NCBI RefSeq assembly: GCF_963664965.1
Contig: NZ_OY761823.1
Location: 1,188,001 to 1,252,000, forward strand
Length of the DNA: 64,000 bases
Direction: 5' to 3'
From: an uncultured Pseudodesulfovibrio sp.
GTDB lineage: Bacteria; Desulfobacterota; Desulfovibrionia; Desulfovibrionales; Desulfovibrionaceae
Position 1 is the stretch's first letter; each line of letters starts with the position of its first letter. The notes under the pieces are model-generated. The model saw nothing but the letters and a program-made list of their open reading frames with translations. It was not told the DNA's origin and ran no database searches. Positions 34,982 to 43,133 of the stretch are shown in pieces. Position numbers and translations under genes: made by a program.

Positions 34982-36000
34982 ATGTTTGAAGCTCGGCTTT
35001 GGAAATCTCTGAAAAACGAATCGGTGCAGTGCCGGCTCTGCAATCATTTTTGCGCGATCAAACCGGGGGAGCGCGGCCGGTGCGGTGTGCGGCAGAATAT
35101 CGACGGCACATTGTATGCGCTCAACTACGGGAAGATCGCGGCGCTCAATCTCGACCCGGTGGAGAAGAAGCCGCTGTATCATTTCCAGCCCGGTACGCGG
35201 ACGTATTCGCTGGCTACCATGGGATGCAATCTGCGATGCGCCTTCTGCCAGAACTGGACGTTGTCCCAGACTCCGGCAGAGGAGGGGCGTATCGAGGGCC
35301 GGGATGTCACCCCGCAGGAACTCGTTGACGAAGCGGTCCGGGTCAAGGCCGCGAGCATTTCCTATACCTATTCCGAACCGACGATTTTCTTTGAATTGAT
35401 GCAGGACACGGCGCGGCTCGCCAAGCGCGGGGATTGTCGAACATCATGGTGTCCAACGGTTTCATGAGCCGGGAATGTCTGGATGAGCTCGCGCCGGATA
35501 TCGATGCCATCAATGTCGACCTCAAGTGCTTTACCGAGGAGTTCTACAAGGAGATTTCCGGGGCGAGGTTGCAACCGGTGCTGGAGAACCTGAAATATAT
35601 CAGGCACACGCTCGGTTGGTGGCTTGAAGTGACTACGCTGCTTATCCCCGGTAAAAATGATTCGCCCGGGGAACTGGACCAGTTGACGGATTTTCTTGCA
35701 AACGAGATCGGCACGGACACGCCGTGGCATATTTCCCGGTTTCACCCGGATTACAAGATGGGTAATGTGGGCGTGACGCGACAGGACAGCCTTGAGGCTG
35801 CTTATGACATGGGCAAGTCCAAGGGGCTGAAATATGTTTACATCGGCAACATGCCCGGTGCGAACCAGCAGCACACCCTCTGTCCCGGCTGCGGAAAAAA
35901 ACTGATCGACCGTTCCGGTTTCAGCTCTTCGCGTCCGAGCATACGGGACGGCAAATGCGAGTTTTGCGGTGAACCCATAGCCGGAATCGGAATGGGGTAA
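34982..36000 (+). pseudogene. amrS: AmmeMemoRadiSam radical SAM protein AmrS, frameshifted
   Basis: Two frames together make one AmrS-type protein. The first (34982-35467) has the N-terminal CRLCNHFCAIKPGERGRCGVR cysteines and the radical SAM motif CNLRCAFCQNW. The second (to 36000) resumes with LSNIMVSNGFMS and carries the C-terminal CPGCGKK and CEFCGEP pair. The break is at 35425/35426: adding one base between AAG and CGCGGGG restores continuous homology (LAK-x-RGLSNIMVSNGF). Only this base is lost, so it may be a recent mutation or a sequence error. CAGGAGGGG precedes the ATG. Neighbouring Memo or AMMECR1 genes are not in the window. Confidence 0.85.
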
Positions 36001-36003
36001 TGC

Positions 36004-36032
36004 TTGCCAAGGCGATTCTTTTCCAGTAGGTA
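36004..36032 (+). promoter_or_regulatory. Candidate promoter of tRNA-Pro
   Basis: TTGCCA at 36004-36009, a 17-base spacer, then TAGGTA at 36027-36032, ending ten bases before the tRNA. The -10 is poor and it overlaps the intergenic space after amrS. Confidence 0.3.
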
Positions 36033-36042
36033 ACCTTCCCTT

Positions 36043-36119
36043 CGGGGCATGGCGCAGTTTGGTAGCGCGCTAGTTTTGGGAACTAGATGTCGGGAGTTCA
36101 AATCTCTCTGCCCCGACCA
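36043..36119 (+). tRNA. tRNA-Pro (anticodon UGG)
   Basis: A 77-nt cloverleaf: acceptor CGGGGCA/TGCCCCG, D-arm with GGCGCAGTTTGGTAGCGC, anticodon stem CTAGT-TTTGGGA-ACTAG giving anticodon TGG, T-arm with GGGAGTTCAAATCTCTC (one non-standard pair) and an encoded CCA end. Confidence 0.97.
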
Positions 36120-36130
36120 TGAGAATAAAG

Positions 36131-36173
36131 AGCCTTGAATTTTGGTGACTACGCCAGAATTCAAGGCTTTTTT
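36131..36173 (+). terminator. Terminator of tRNA-Pro
   Basis: AGCCTTGAAT (36131-36140) pairs with ATTCAAGGCT, with extra pairs near the loop, followed by TTTTTG. Confidence 0.85.
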
Positions 36174-36333
36174 GTCTTGTGCTTTTCTCCCGTCGGCAGT
36201 GAACAAAACACCCCCTGTACACAGAAGGGGAGGAAAGACTATCTCATTTCCTTGATCTCGCTTTCGAATTGAGCGAATAATCAAGACCGCTCTTGAACAT
36301 ATTTATGCGATTGCCCCCTCTGGAGAAGATATA

Positions 36334-37623
36334 ATGCAGATCGTCACAACTCATGTCGGGACTGATTTTGATGCGCTGGCCTCGGTGGTCGCCTGTACGT
36401 TTCTGTATCCCGGGGCGGTGGGGGTGCTTCCCCGTATGGTGAACCCGGAGGTGAAGCAGTTTCTGGCGATTCACGCCAACATTTTGCGGGTCAAGCCGCG
36501 CAAGGGGTTTGATTTGGACGAGGTGACGTCCCTGATCGTGGTTGATGCCAACAACTGGAAGCGGCTGGACAAGATGGATGCGCTTTCCGGAAGGGACGAT
36601 GTCGAGGTGATCTGCTGGGATCATCACATGGAGGGTGTCACCATTGAAAGCGGTGAAACCCATCGTGAGGAAGTCGGCGCGGCCGTGACCCTGCTTCTGG
36701 AGGAGATGCAGAAGCGGGACACCGCGATTTCGCCCATGCACGCCACGTTGTTTTTGCTTGGCATTTATTCGGATACAGGGTGCCTGCGGTATCCGTCCGT
36801 CACGAGCCGGGACGCCGCCATGGTGAGCTATCTCATTGAAAACGGTGCCGACCTGAACGTGGTTTCCGCCTATCTCGACGACTCCATGGACGACGCACAT
36901 ACTGAGGTATTCGGAAGGATTCTCGAAGAATCCGAAGTCGTCAGAATCGGCAACATCCGTGCCGGGATATGTGCCCTGCAAATCAAGAGCGGGCTGACCT
37001 CCCTTGCTCCGCTCGTGGAGAAATACAGGGCATTCAAGGGCATCGATGCGGCCTTCGGTGTGTTTCAGGCGGATTCGCAGAAGTGCATGGTCATCGGGCG
37101 CGGCAAGCCGCAGTTCATCGATATCGGGCGCATCATGCGGGCACTGGGTGGCGGCGGTCATCTCGGAGCCGGGTCTGCCATCATCAGGGAAGCAGGGCCG
37201 GATGAAGCGGTTGAACAGGTGAAGTCGCTCATCGCCCGGGGCTGTCATGAAACGTCCGAGGTCAAGGCGATCATGTCCCCGCCGGACCTGTTTGTCGTTG
37301 ATGCGGGGGCCACCATGGCCCAGGCTGCTTGCCAGCTTGCGGACAACAACATTTCCGGGCTTCTGGTCTGTCAGGATGACGTCCTGCTCGGCGGACTCTC
37401 AATGCCGGATTGCACCAAGGCAAAGAAAAGCGGCCGGTCGGATGTGCCGGTCAAAGGATACGTCACACGGAAAATCCCGAAGCTCGATCCTACGGCCTGT
37501 TGCCGCGATGCCATTTCCCTCATGGCGGATGCAAAGGAGGGGATTCTCGCGGTGGTCGAAGGCGACGAACTGGTCGGCGTGGTCACACAGACCGATCTGC
37601 TGTTTCAGGTGTACGAGTTTTAA
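36334..37623 (+). CDS. DHH-DHHA1 phosphoesterase with CBS pair
   Basis: 429 residues. The DHH motifs are THVGTDFDAL (motif I), VVDANN, WDHHM (motif III) and GIYSDTG, followed by DHHA1 with GGGGHLGAGSA. Two CBS domains follow from about residue 310 (IMSPPDLFVVDAGATMAQAA and YVTRKIPKLDPTACCRDAI). This resembles the N-terminal half of the large CCA-adding/poly(A) polymerases of Desulfobacterota, but there is no nucleotidyltransferase domain; the chain ends at VYEF. Likely activity is hydrolysis of a phosphodiester (c-di-AMP, pAp or RNA ends), gated by adenine nucleotides at the CBS pair. Confidence 0.85.
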   Translation: MQIVTTHVGTDFDALASVVACTFLYPGAVGVLPRMVNPEVKQFLAIHANILRVKPRKGFDLDEVTSLIVVDANNWKRLDKMDALSGRDDVEVICWDHHMEGVTIESGETHREEVGAAVTLLLEEMQKRDTAISPMHATLFLLGIYSDTGCLRYPSVTSRDAAMVSYLIENGADLNVVSAYLDDSMDDAHTEVFGRILEESEVVRIGNIRAGICALQIKSGLTSLAPLVEKYRAFKGIDAAFGVFQADSQKCMVIGRGKPQFIDIGRIMRALGGGGHLGAGSAIIREAGPDEAVEQVKSLIARGCHETSEVKAIMSPPDLFVVDAGATMAQAACQLADNNISGLLVCQDDVLLGGLSMPDCTKAKKSGRSDVPVKGYVTRKIPKLDPTACCRDAISLMADAKEGILAVVEGDELVGVVTQTDLLFQVYEF

Positions 37624-37667
37624 AACCCGTCGCCAACGGCGATATCACGCCGCAAGCGCATCTCTTT

Positions 37668-38915
37668 TTAATCGAAATCAGCCAGCAGCGCGCTGACCTG
37701 TACGCCTGCGATGACGGGCGTTTCATTGTACCTGAGCCGGATTCGGTACAGGGCGTGGTGGAGCTGGTCCGAGGAAATGCCGTTTCGCAGGGCGGTGTGT
37801 GCCTCGATGTAGGCGGCGAGCGAATCGCAGACCTTGAGCAGCGGCCCGTCCTTGGGATCGAGGCTGTCCTTGTTGAAGGTGGTGGCGAGTTGCTCCTCGG
37901 TGAGTTCGATAATGGTGCCGTCCTGATTGGCGGACGCCTTGAATTCACTGCCGACTTCAAGGCCGAGGAAATATTCGAGCCGGTTGGCCACGTCGGTATA
38001 CCCGCCTTCCTTGAGGGGGGCGAGGACCACGCGGTCGAGTTCGCGGATTTCATATTCGTGGATGAGATCGGCTATGTCCTGTGACGCAGCCTTGACCGGT
38101 GAGATGATGTCGCGGGTCAGGAGTTCGGGCAGGTCGTGGAAAAGTCCTGCAAAGAAATTGTTCTGGGCGCGGGCACGGCAGGCCCCGACCTCCATGCTGA
38201 AGAACCACGAGTATGCCGCCACGATGAACATGTGCCCGAGCACGGACGTTTCGGGGACGCGCGGCGTCTGGGACCACCGTTTCTGGAAGCGGAGGCGTCC
38301 GCACATGCGGGCGAATTTTCCGAGCACGGTGTTGTCCTCGTCAAGGAGGTCGGAAACGCCGACGATGTCGCGCATGTCGTTGAGCCGGTCGATGAAGCTG
38401 GCTTCGATCTCCGAAAGTTCGTGGTCCATCTTGTTGATGGATTTGAGAAGCTTGAATTCCGAGTAGGAGGCATAGAGGTGCGCGGCGTGCAGGATGCGGC
38501 GTCCGAGGCCCTTGTCCTCGGGCTGCATGAGGTACTCGTCGAGCCGGTGCATGAAGTCGTCGCCAAGGGGCAGGATGCGGGGGCGCAGCTCGTTCACGAC
38601 CCAATTGGTAAGTGTCCGGTAATCGTCCGGGTTTTCCTTGATGCGGTAGAACACGGGCGGTTTTATGTCGGTGATGACGAGCCGGTAGAGGTAGTCGAAG
38701 AGGCCGCCTTCGATGATGGTTTCGCCCAGTGCGCGCTTGCGGGCTACGTCAAGGTCCCGGGAATTGAGCAGGAAGAGAAGCCACGCCACGATCATCTTGT
38801 GCGCCTGCTTGTCGACCTCGACGAGTTCCATGGGGCGGAGTTTGTCGTTCCACCGCTTCATGAATGCGCCGGAAAAAATGAGTTCGAGCAGGCTTTTTCT
38901 GATGATGACTGACAT
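37668..38915 (-). CDS. HD domain phosphohydrolase
   Basis: 415 residues. The centre holds HD-family ligands: SVLGHMFIVAAYSWF, then NNFFAGLFHDLPELLTRDIISPVK (HD followed by a distal Asp region), near CDSLAAYIEAH. The fold resembles the YfbR/HD_3 nucleotidase group, but the ~190-residue N-terminal helical region has no named domain. The start at 38915 follows GGGAG; the frame extends earlier to 39035. It is convergent with the DHH gene with 44 bases between and no clear terminator. Confidence 0.8.
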   Translation of the reverse strand: MSVIIRKSLLELIFSGAFMKRWNDKLRPMELVEVDKQAHKMIVAWLLFLLNSRDLDVARKRALGETIIEGGLFDYLYRLVITDIKPPVFYRIKENPDDYRTLTNWVVNELRPRILPLGDDFMHRLDEYLMQPEDKGLGRRILHAAHLYASYSEFKLLKSINKMDHELSEIEASFIDRLNDMRDIVGVSDLLDEDNTVLGKFARMCGRLRFQKRWSQTPRVPETSVLGHMFIVAAYSWFFSMEVGACRARAQNNFFAGLFHDLPELLTRDIISPVKAASQDIADLIHEYEIRELDRVVLAPLKEGGYTDVANRLEYFLGLEVGSEFKASANQDGTIIELTEEQLATTFNKDSLDPKDGPLLKVCDSLAAYIEAHTALRNGISSDQLHHALYRIRLRYNETPVIAGVQVSALLADFD

Positions 38916-39154
38916 GACGGCTCCCACATGTTCTTTTTTTGATACTACAGCGTGCCGAAAATACGGGACAAATGCAACGAGGGAAGGAAAAAAGGGCGAA
39001 AAAGCCGATGGTTGGGTGCGGTTTTTTGTAAACATTTCTTGAATAAAGGGAACACTCGGTGTATACGGATTTCAAATTAATCACACGCAGCCGATGTTGA
39101 TTTCATGTTCACAGGGTGTTCGGGACGGTCGGCTGGATGACCACGGAAGTTTAC

Positions 39155-39760
39155 ATGCATATTTCAGAAGGTGTCCTCTCCGCTCCTGTTTTGATCGGTG
39201 GGGCAGGCCTTGCGGCCGTCGGAACGGCAATGGGGCTGAAGAAGATTGATTACGATCAGGTCATGACGGTGGCGATTCTGTCGGCAGCGTTTTTTATTGC
39301 TTCACTGGTTCACGTGCCCATCGGTCCGGCGAACGCGCATCTGGTGCTGAACGGTCTGCTCGGTGTGATTCTCGGATGGGCCGCGTTCCCGTCGATCCTT
39401 GTTGCGCTGGCGTTGCAGGCCGTGCTGTTTCAGTTCGGCGGCCTGACCGTGCTGGGTTTGAATACATTCACCATGGCCGCACCTGCGGTATTCTGTTTTT
39501 ACGTGTTCCGTCCTCTGTTGATCAAGGGCAACGGCAGTCGGTTTGCCGCTGCATTCGGATGTGGGTTCTGCGCCGTACTGCTGAGCACCATCCTGACGGC
39601 GGGGGCGTTGTCTTTTTCCGGTGAAGCATTCGAAAATGCGGCAAAGGCGCTGTTTATCGCCCATCTTCCCATCATGGTGATCGAAGGCGTCATCACCGGA
39701 TTCGCATATACATTTCTCGCAAAGGTCAAGCCCGAAGCGCTGGCCGTATCTTCAAGTTAG
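39155..39760 (+). CDS. cbiM: CbiM-type cobalt/nickel uptake membrane protein
   Basis: 201 residues with six to seven hydrophobic segments. It starts MHISEGVLS: in CbiM/NikM the metal is bound by the N-terminal amine, His2 and a following His, so the ATG at 39155 and not the upstream frame (39116) must be the start. The second metal-site region is FIASLVHVPIGPANAHLVLNGL, with FIAHLPIMVIEG near the end. It is the substrate-binding S component of an ECF transporter. No cobalamin box was recognised upstream. Confidence 0.9.
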   Translation: MHISEGVLSAPVLIGGAGLAAVGTAMGLKKIDYDQVMTVAILSAAFFIASLVHVPIGPANAHLVLNGLLGVILGWAAFPSILVALALQAVLFQFGGLTVLGLNTFTMAAPAVFCFYVFRPLLIKGNGSRFAAAFGCGFCAVLLSTILTAGALSFSGEAFENAAKALFIAHLPIMVIEGVITGFAYTFLAKVKPEALAVSSS

Positions 39761-39770
39761 GTTGGAAATC

Positions 39771-40376
39771 ATGAATCGTCTTATCATCTCCGTCTGTGTC
39801 GCCATGGCTTTTTCCCTGTGTCTGGCTGCTGTTTCCTTTGCCCATAAGGTCAATATTTTCGCTTATGTCGATGGCGATTCCGTTGTGACAGACAGTGGTT
39901 ACAGCCGTTCCCGCCGTGTGCAGGACGGTACGGTCGAGGTCTATGATGCGGGGAGCGGCAAAATGCTGCTTTCCGGCACCACGGACAAGACCGGCCAGTT
40001 TGCGTTTCAGATTCCGGCCGAGGCCCGCACCAGCGGTTCCGACCTTCGTCTGCTGCTCAAGGCCGGAGAAGGACACCAGGCGGAGTGGGTGGTGAAGAAC
40101 AGTGAATTCGCCGGGGAGGGTGCGGAGCCTGCACCTGTCGTCGTGGCTGCCTCGGATGCCACAGTTGACGTTGAAGACGTTGCAGCCCCTGTGAAGGGGG
40201 CCGTTGACATCGCCGATGTGGAAGCTGTTGTCCGGCGTGAACTGGCTCCGGTAAAGCATCTGCTCGCCGACCTCAGCCAGCCCGGACCGAGTGTTACCGA
40301 GATTGTCGGTGGCATCGGATACATACTCGGCCTGTTCGGTATCGTCGCCTACATGAAAAGCCGAAAATCCAGCTAA
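39771..40376 (+). CDS. NikL/CbiL-like accessory protein
   Basis: 201 residues. A signal peptide ends SFAHK, so the mature protein begins with a His (HKVNIFAYVDGDSVVTDSGYSRSRRVQDG). A beta-sandwich carboxypeptidase-regulatory-like region (TVEVYDAGSGKMLLSGTTDKTGQFAFQIP) and a C-terminal transmembrane helix (GGIGYILGLFGIVAYMKSRK) follow. This architecture is that of NikL-type small ECF partner proteins, which sit next to CbiM/NikM. It starts ten bases after cbiM. The ATPase (CbiO) and T component (CbiQ) genes do not follow. Confidence 0.75.
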   Translation: MNRLIISVCVAMAFSLCLAAVSFAHKVNIFAYVDGDSVVTDSGYSRSRRVQDGTVEVYDAGSGKMLLSGTTDKTGQFAFQIPAEARTSGSDLRLLLKAGEGHQAEWVVKNSEFAGEGAEPAPVVVAASDATVDVEDVAAPVKGAVDIADVEAVVRRELAPVKHLLADLSQPGPSVTEIVGGIGYILGLFGIVAYMKSRKSS

Positions 40377-40578
40377 TACCGGCACAACGAATCATTATTT
40401 TTCGTGCTCGCCGTTGTGGAGCCGCATTTTTTGTGGTAATTCCCCTCTGAAATGAACCGTTATTCAGGAATGCGAATGATTTCGCATGGTCATGTGTGGC
40501 CAAAAAGCATACTCTGATAGTTGGTTATTATCTGGATGTGTGGCGGATGGATGACTGGGGTGGACAACAAGGAGCATC

Positions 40579-41025
40579 ATGAGGCTGACAACACGTAGCC
40601 GGTACGGGACACGGATGGCGATAGACATCGCGCAGCACTGCGGGCCCGGTCCGGTGAGAATTCAGGATATAGCCGAGCGGCAGGGCGTTTCCATCAAGTA
40701 TCTGGAAAAGCTGATTCGCAAACTCAAGGAAGCGGGATTCGTCAAGAGCAAGCGCGGTCCCCGTGGCGGGCACACGCTGGCCAGACCTGCTTCGGAAATC
40801 CTCATGGGAGACATGGTGCGCGTGCTTGAAGGCGATGCCTGTCTGGTGGAGTGTCGGGCCGGAACCGATGCGTGTGACCGGATGGATATCTGCCTGACGC
40901 GTCGGTTGTGGCACGAAGCGGCTGAGGCCATGTATGCCCACCTTAATAGCGTTTCTTTGGCGGACATGCTCAGGGACGTCGAACAGTGTGCACAGTCGGA
41001 CACTCCGCCGATTCTGATGGATTGA
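40579..41025 (+). CDS. Rrf2 family regulator with three-Cys cluster site
   Basis: 148 residues. The N-terminal winged helix (MRLTTRSRYGTRMAIDIA, IAERQGVSIKYLEKLIRKLKEAGFVKSKRGPRGG) is followed by CLVEC-RAGTDACDRMDIC, which supplies the C-x5/6-C cysteine pattern of IscR-like Fe-S sensors. It is expected to bind a 2Fe-2S cluster and control genes in response to Fe-S, nitric oxide or redox state. The next gene starts 41 bases later and may be its target. Confidence 0.9.
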   Translation: MRLTTRSRYGTRMAIDIAQHCGPGPVRIQDIAERQGVSIKYLEKLIRKLKEAGFVKSKRGPRGGHTLARPASEILMGDMVRVLEGDACLVECRAGTDACDRMDICLTRRLWHEAAEAMYAHLNSVSLADMLRDVEQCAQSDTPPILMD

Positions 41026-41030
41026 TTGCG

Positions 41031-41044
41031 GCCTGACGTCAGGC
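41031..41044. promoter_or_regulatory. 14-bp perfect palindrome between Rrf2 gene and membrane gene
   Basis: GCCTGACGTCAGGC lies five bases after the Rrf2 stop and 22 bases before the next ATG. It could be an operator or a small hairpin. No T-run follows, so it is not a terminator. Confidence 0.35.
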
Positions 41045-41066
41045 TTCAGGCAGAGGGAGGACCTAC

Positions 41067-41513
41067 ATGTTCATGATCTACCTGACGGTTGTGGCGGTGG
41101 TCGTTTCTGCCTGCAATGTTGTTTTTTTCGATGGTTCCATTGCGGGGGCGCTCTTGCGGTGGCTGCTGGTTTTCCCGGTTGGATTCGGTAGCGTGTGGGC
41201 CTTTCTCGGTCATTTTTTCAAGTCCGACGAGGTGGCCGGATATATCGGCTGGCCCGCAGGGAATCCTTTTCAGAAAGAGGTCGCATTCGCCAATCTCGCC
41301 GTTGGGACATGTGGGCTGCTGAGCGCTTTTCTTGATGACGGGTTCCGGTTTGCTACCATCGTGTTCGTGTCGGTTTTTCTGGTCGGGGCCTTTCTGGTTC
41401 ATACCGGTGAGCAGAAAAGAAGCGGCAACTTCAACCCCGGTAACGCAGGTCCCATCTATTTTACCGACCTTGGTATTCCTCTCGCCTTATGGGTGCTCCT
41501 TTTCATCGCCTGA
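41067..41513 (+). CDS. DUF6790-like membrane protein
   Basis: 148 residues with four hydrophobic segments. The central part SVWAFLGHFFKSDEVAGYIGWPAGNPFQKEVAFANLAVG and the end HTGEQKRSGNFNPGNAGPIYFTDLGIPL are typical of a small conserved membrane family I associate with DUF6790. GGGAGG precedes the ATG. Function unknown. It may be in one operon with the Rrf2 gene. Confidence 0.7.
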   Translation: MFMIYLTVVAVVVSACNVVFFDGSIAGALLRWLLVFPVGFGSVWAFLGHFFKSDEVAGYIGWPAGNPFQKEVAFANLAVGTCGLLSAFLDDGFRFATIVFVSVFLVGAFLVHTGEQKRSGNFNPGNAGPIYFTDLGIPLALWVLLFIA

Positions 41514-41601
41514 CTCGGGTAGCAAAATTTAAAACGCTTGTTTCGCGGCTTGATTCCATGTACGCCTAATCAAGGGAAGTCTTTTTCGTACGGGAGCCGA
41601 C

Positions 41602-42243
41602 ATGATACAAAGTCTTCGTGATCCGGTCAGCGGTCTGACGCATTGCATCGCCGCTGCGCTTGCTGTTTTTGCCACTGTGCTGCTTATTCTGCGTTCGGTA
41701 AGTCCGGTCATGCCGTGGCATATCGTGACGTTTTCCATTTTCGGCGGCGGCATGATCCTGCTGTATACCGCGAGCACACTGTATCACTGGTTGCCGTTGT
41801 CGGATAAGGGAATCCTGGTCCTGCGCCGCGTCGACCATTCCATGATTTTCTTCTATATTGCGGCGACCTACACGCCTATCTGTCTCATTCCTCTGCGCGG
41901 GCCGTGGGGGTGGTCCATTTTTGGCGTCATCTGGGGGCTGGCCTTGGCCGGGATCGTGCTGAAGGTGTTCTGGATGACTGCTCCCCGTTGGCTTTCAACC
42001 GCGATTTATCTGGCCATGGGCTGGCTGGTGCTCGTGGGGATTTATCCTTTGACGCAGAACATGTCGCTCGCCGCGTTCCTCTGGCTGCTCGGCGGCGGTG
42101 TGGTGTATAGCATCGGGGCCGTGGTGTATGCCCTGAAGTGGCCGGACCCTTTTCCCAAGGTTTTCGGGTTTCACGAAATTTTCCATATTTTCGTCATCGG
42201 CGGCAGTTTCTGCCATTTCGTAGTTATGTACTGGTACGTGTAG
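41602..42243 (+). CDS. Hemolysin III/PAQR family membrane protein
   Basis: 213 residues and seven hydrophobic helices. Family residues include the first-helix HCIAAALAVFA, a Ser and Asp region (TLYHW, RRVDHSMIFFYIAATYTPI) and the C-terminal GFHEIFHIFVIGGSFCHF histidines, which form the metal site of PAQR-type proteins. The substrate in bacteria is unknown, with lipid hydrolysis proposed. It is followed by its own terminator. Confidence 0.93.
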   Translation: MIQSLRDPVSGLTHCIAAALAVFATVLLILRSVSPVMPWHIVTFSIFGGGMILLYTASTLYHWLPLSDKGILVLRRVDHSMIFFYIAATYTPICLIPLRGPWGWSIFGVIWGLALAGIVLKVFWMTAPRWLSTAIYLAMGWLVLVGIYPLTQNMSLAAFLWLLGGGVVYSIGAVVYALKWPDPFPKVFGFHEIFHIFVIGGSFCHFVVMYWYV

Positions 42244-42266
42244 TTTTCGGAAAAAAAGTTCAGTAA

Positions 42267-42299
42267 AAGACCGGCACATCGATGTGTCGGTCTTTTTTT
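42267..42299 (+). terminator. Terminator of the hemolysin III gene
   Basis: AAAGACCGGCACATC pairs with GATGTGTCGGTCTTT (one bulge), followed by TTTT. Confidence 0.9.
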
Positions 42300-42404
42300 C
42301 GTGAAGCGGTTTTTCAATGCTTTCCTCCTTGCAAGGTAGAAGTTTGGACATGACGCGGGAAAGTCGGTTACAAAGCAGCTTCCATTTTGAAAACCGGAGG
42401 CGGA

Positions 42405-43025
42405 ATGCTTGTGATGTTCAGGGAGTTCTTTTCGCGTCAGGCCCGCAAACCCAGCGGGTTGTTTGGCCGTTTGCTGGCTGCAAGGATTTTTGACAAGGGA
42501 AATGCCGCATTGAACAGGCATATGATCTCTCTGGTGGATGCGTCTGGCAGCGACCGCATTCTGGAGATCGGGTTCGGGACCGGTCAGGCCTTGGACCGGA
42601 TGGCTGCCTCCCTGACGGACGGGGTTGCCGAGGGAATCGATTTTTCAGAGGCCATGCTGAAAGTGGCAGGCCAGCGCAACCGGCATCATATCTCCGTAGG
42701 CCGGGTCAAGCTGACTCTGGGCGATTTTGGCGGAGCTGCGTATGGTCAGGAGAGTTTTGACACGGTGTGTTCAACCAATACCATTTATTTCTGGTCTGAA
42801 CCCGAGGCCACTATGGGTGCCATATTTGATGTCTTGAAACCGGGCGGGGTGCTTGTTCTCGGATTCGTGGCCAAGGAGCGGATGGACACCATGCCGCTCA
42901 GTACGGATGTTTTCCGTTCCTATTCGCCGGACGAGGTGCTGGCCTTGGCTGAAGGAGCCGGTTTTACCCGTGCGGACGTCCACGGGCACGCTCATGGGGA
43001 ATACTGCATCAAGGCATTCAAATAG
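42405..43025 (+). CDS. Class I SAM-dependent methyltransferase
   Basis: About 206 residues. Rossmann motifs: ILEIGFGTGQALDRMA (motif I), EGIDFSEAMLKVA, FDTVCSTNTIYFWSEPEATM (motif IV) and VLKPGGVLVLGF. The substrate is unknown; the UbiE/COQ5-like order suggests a small molecule or lipid. GGAGG precedes several possible starts (ATG 42405, GTG 42411, ATG 42414), so the first residues are uncertain. Confidence 0.85.
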   Translation: MLVMFREFFSRQARKPSGLFGRLLAARIFDKGNAALNRHMISLVDASGSDRILEIGFGTGQALDRMAASLTDGVAEGIDFSEAMLKVAGQRNRHHISVGRVKLTLGDFGGAAYGQESFDTVCSTNTIYFWSEPEATMGAIFDVLKPGGVLVLGFVAKERMDTMPLSTDVFRSYSPDEVLALAEGAGFTRADVHGHAHGEYCIKAFK

Positions 43026-43090
43026 TCCCGCCATTCGGTGCGGCAGGGCCGTTTTGCCTTTTTCTGCTATCTGGCGATTTTTCTGTCGTT

Positions 43091-43127
43091 CCGCCTCCGG
43101 AAGCATGTCCCCGGAGGCGGTTCTTTC
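43091..43127 (+). terminator. Terminator of the methyltransferase gene
   Basis: A perfect 10-bp stem, CCGCCTCCGG/CCGGAGGCGG, followed by TTCTTTC. Confidence 0.75.
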
Positions 43128-43133
43128 ATTCAA

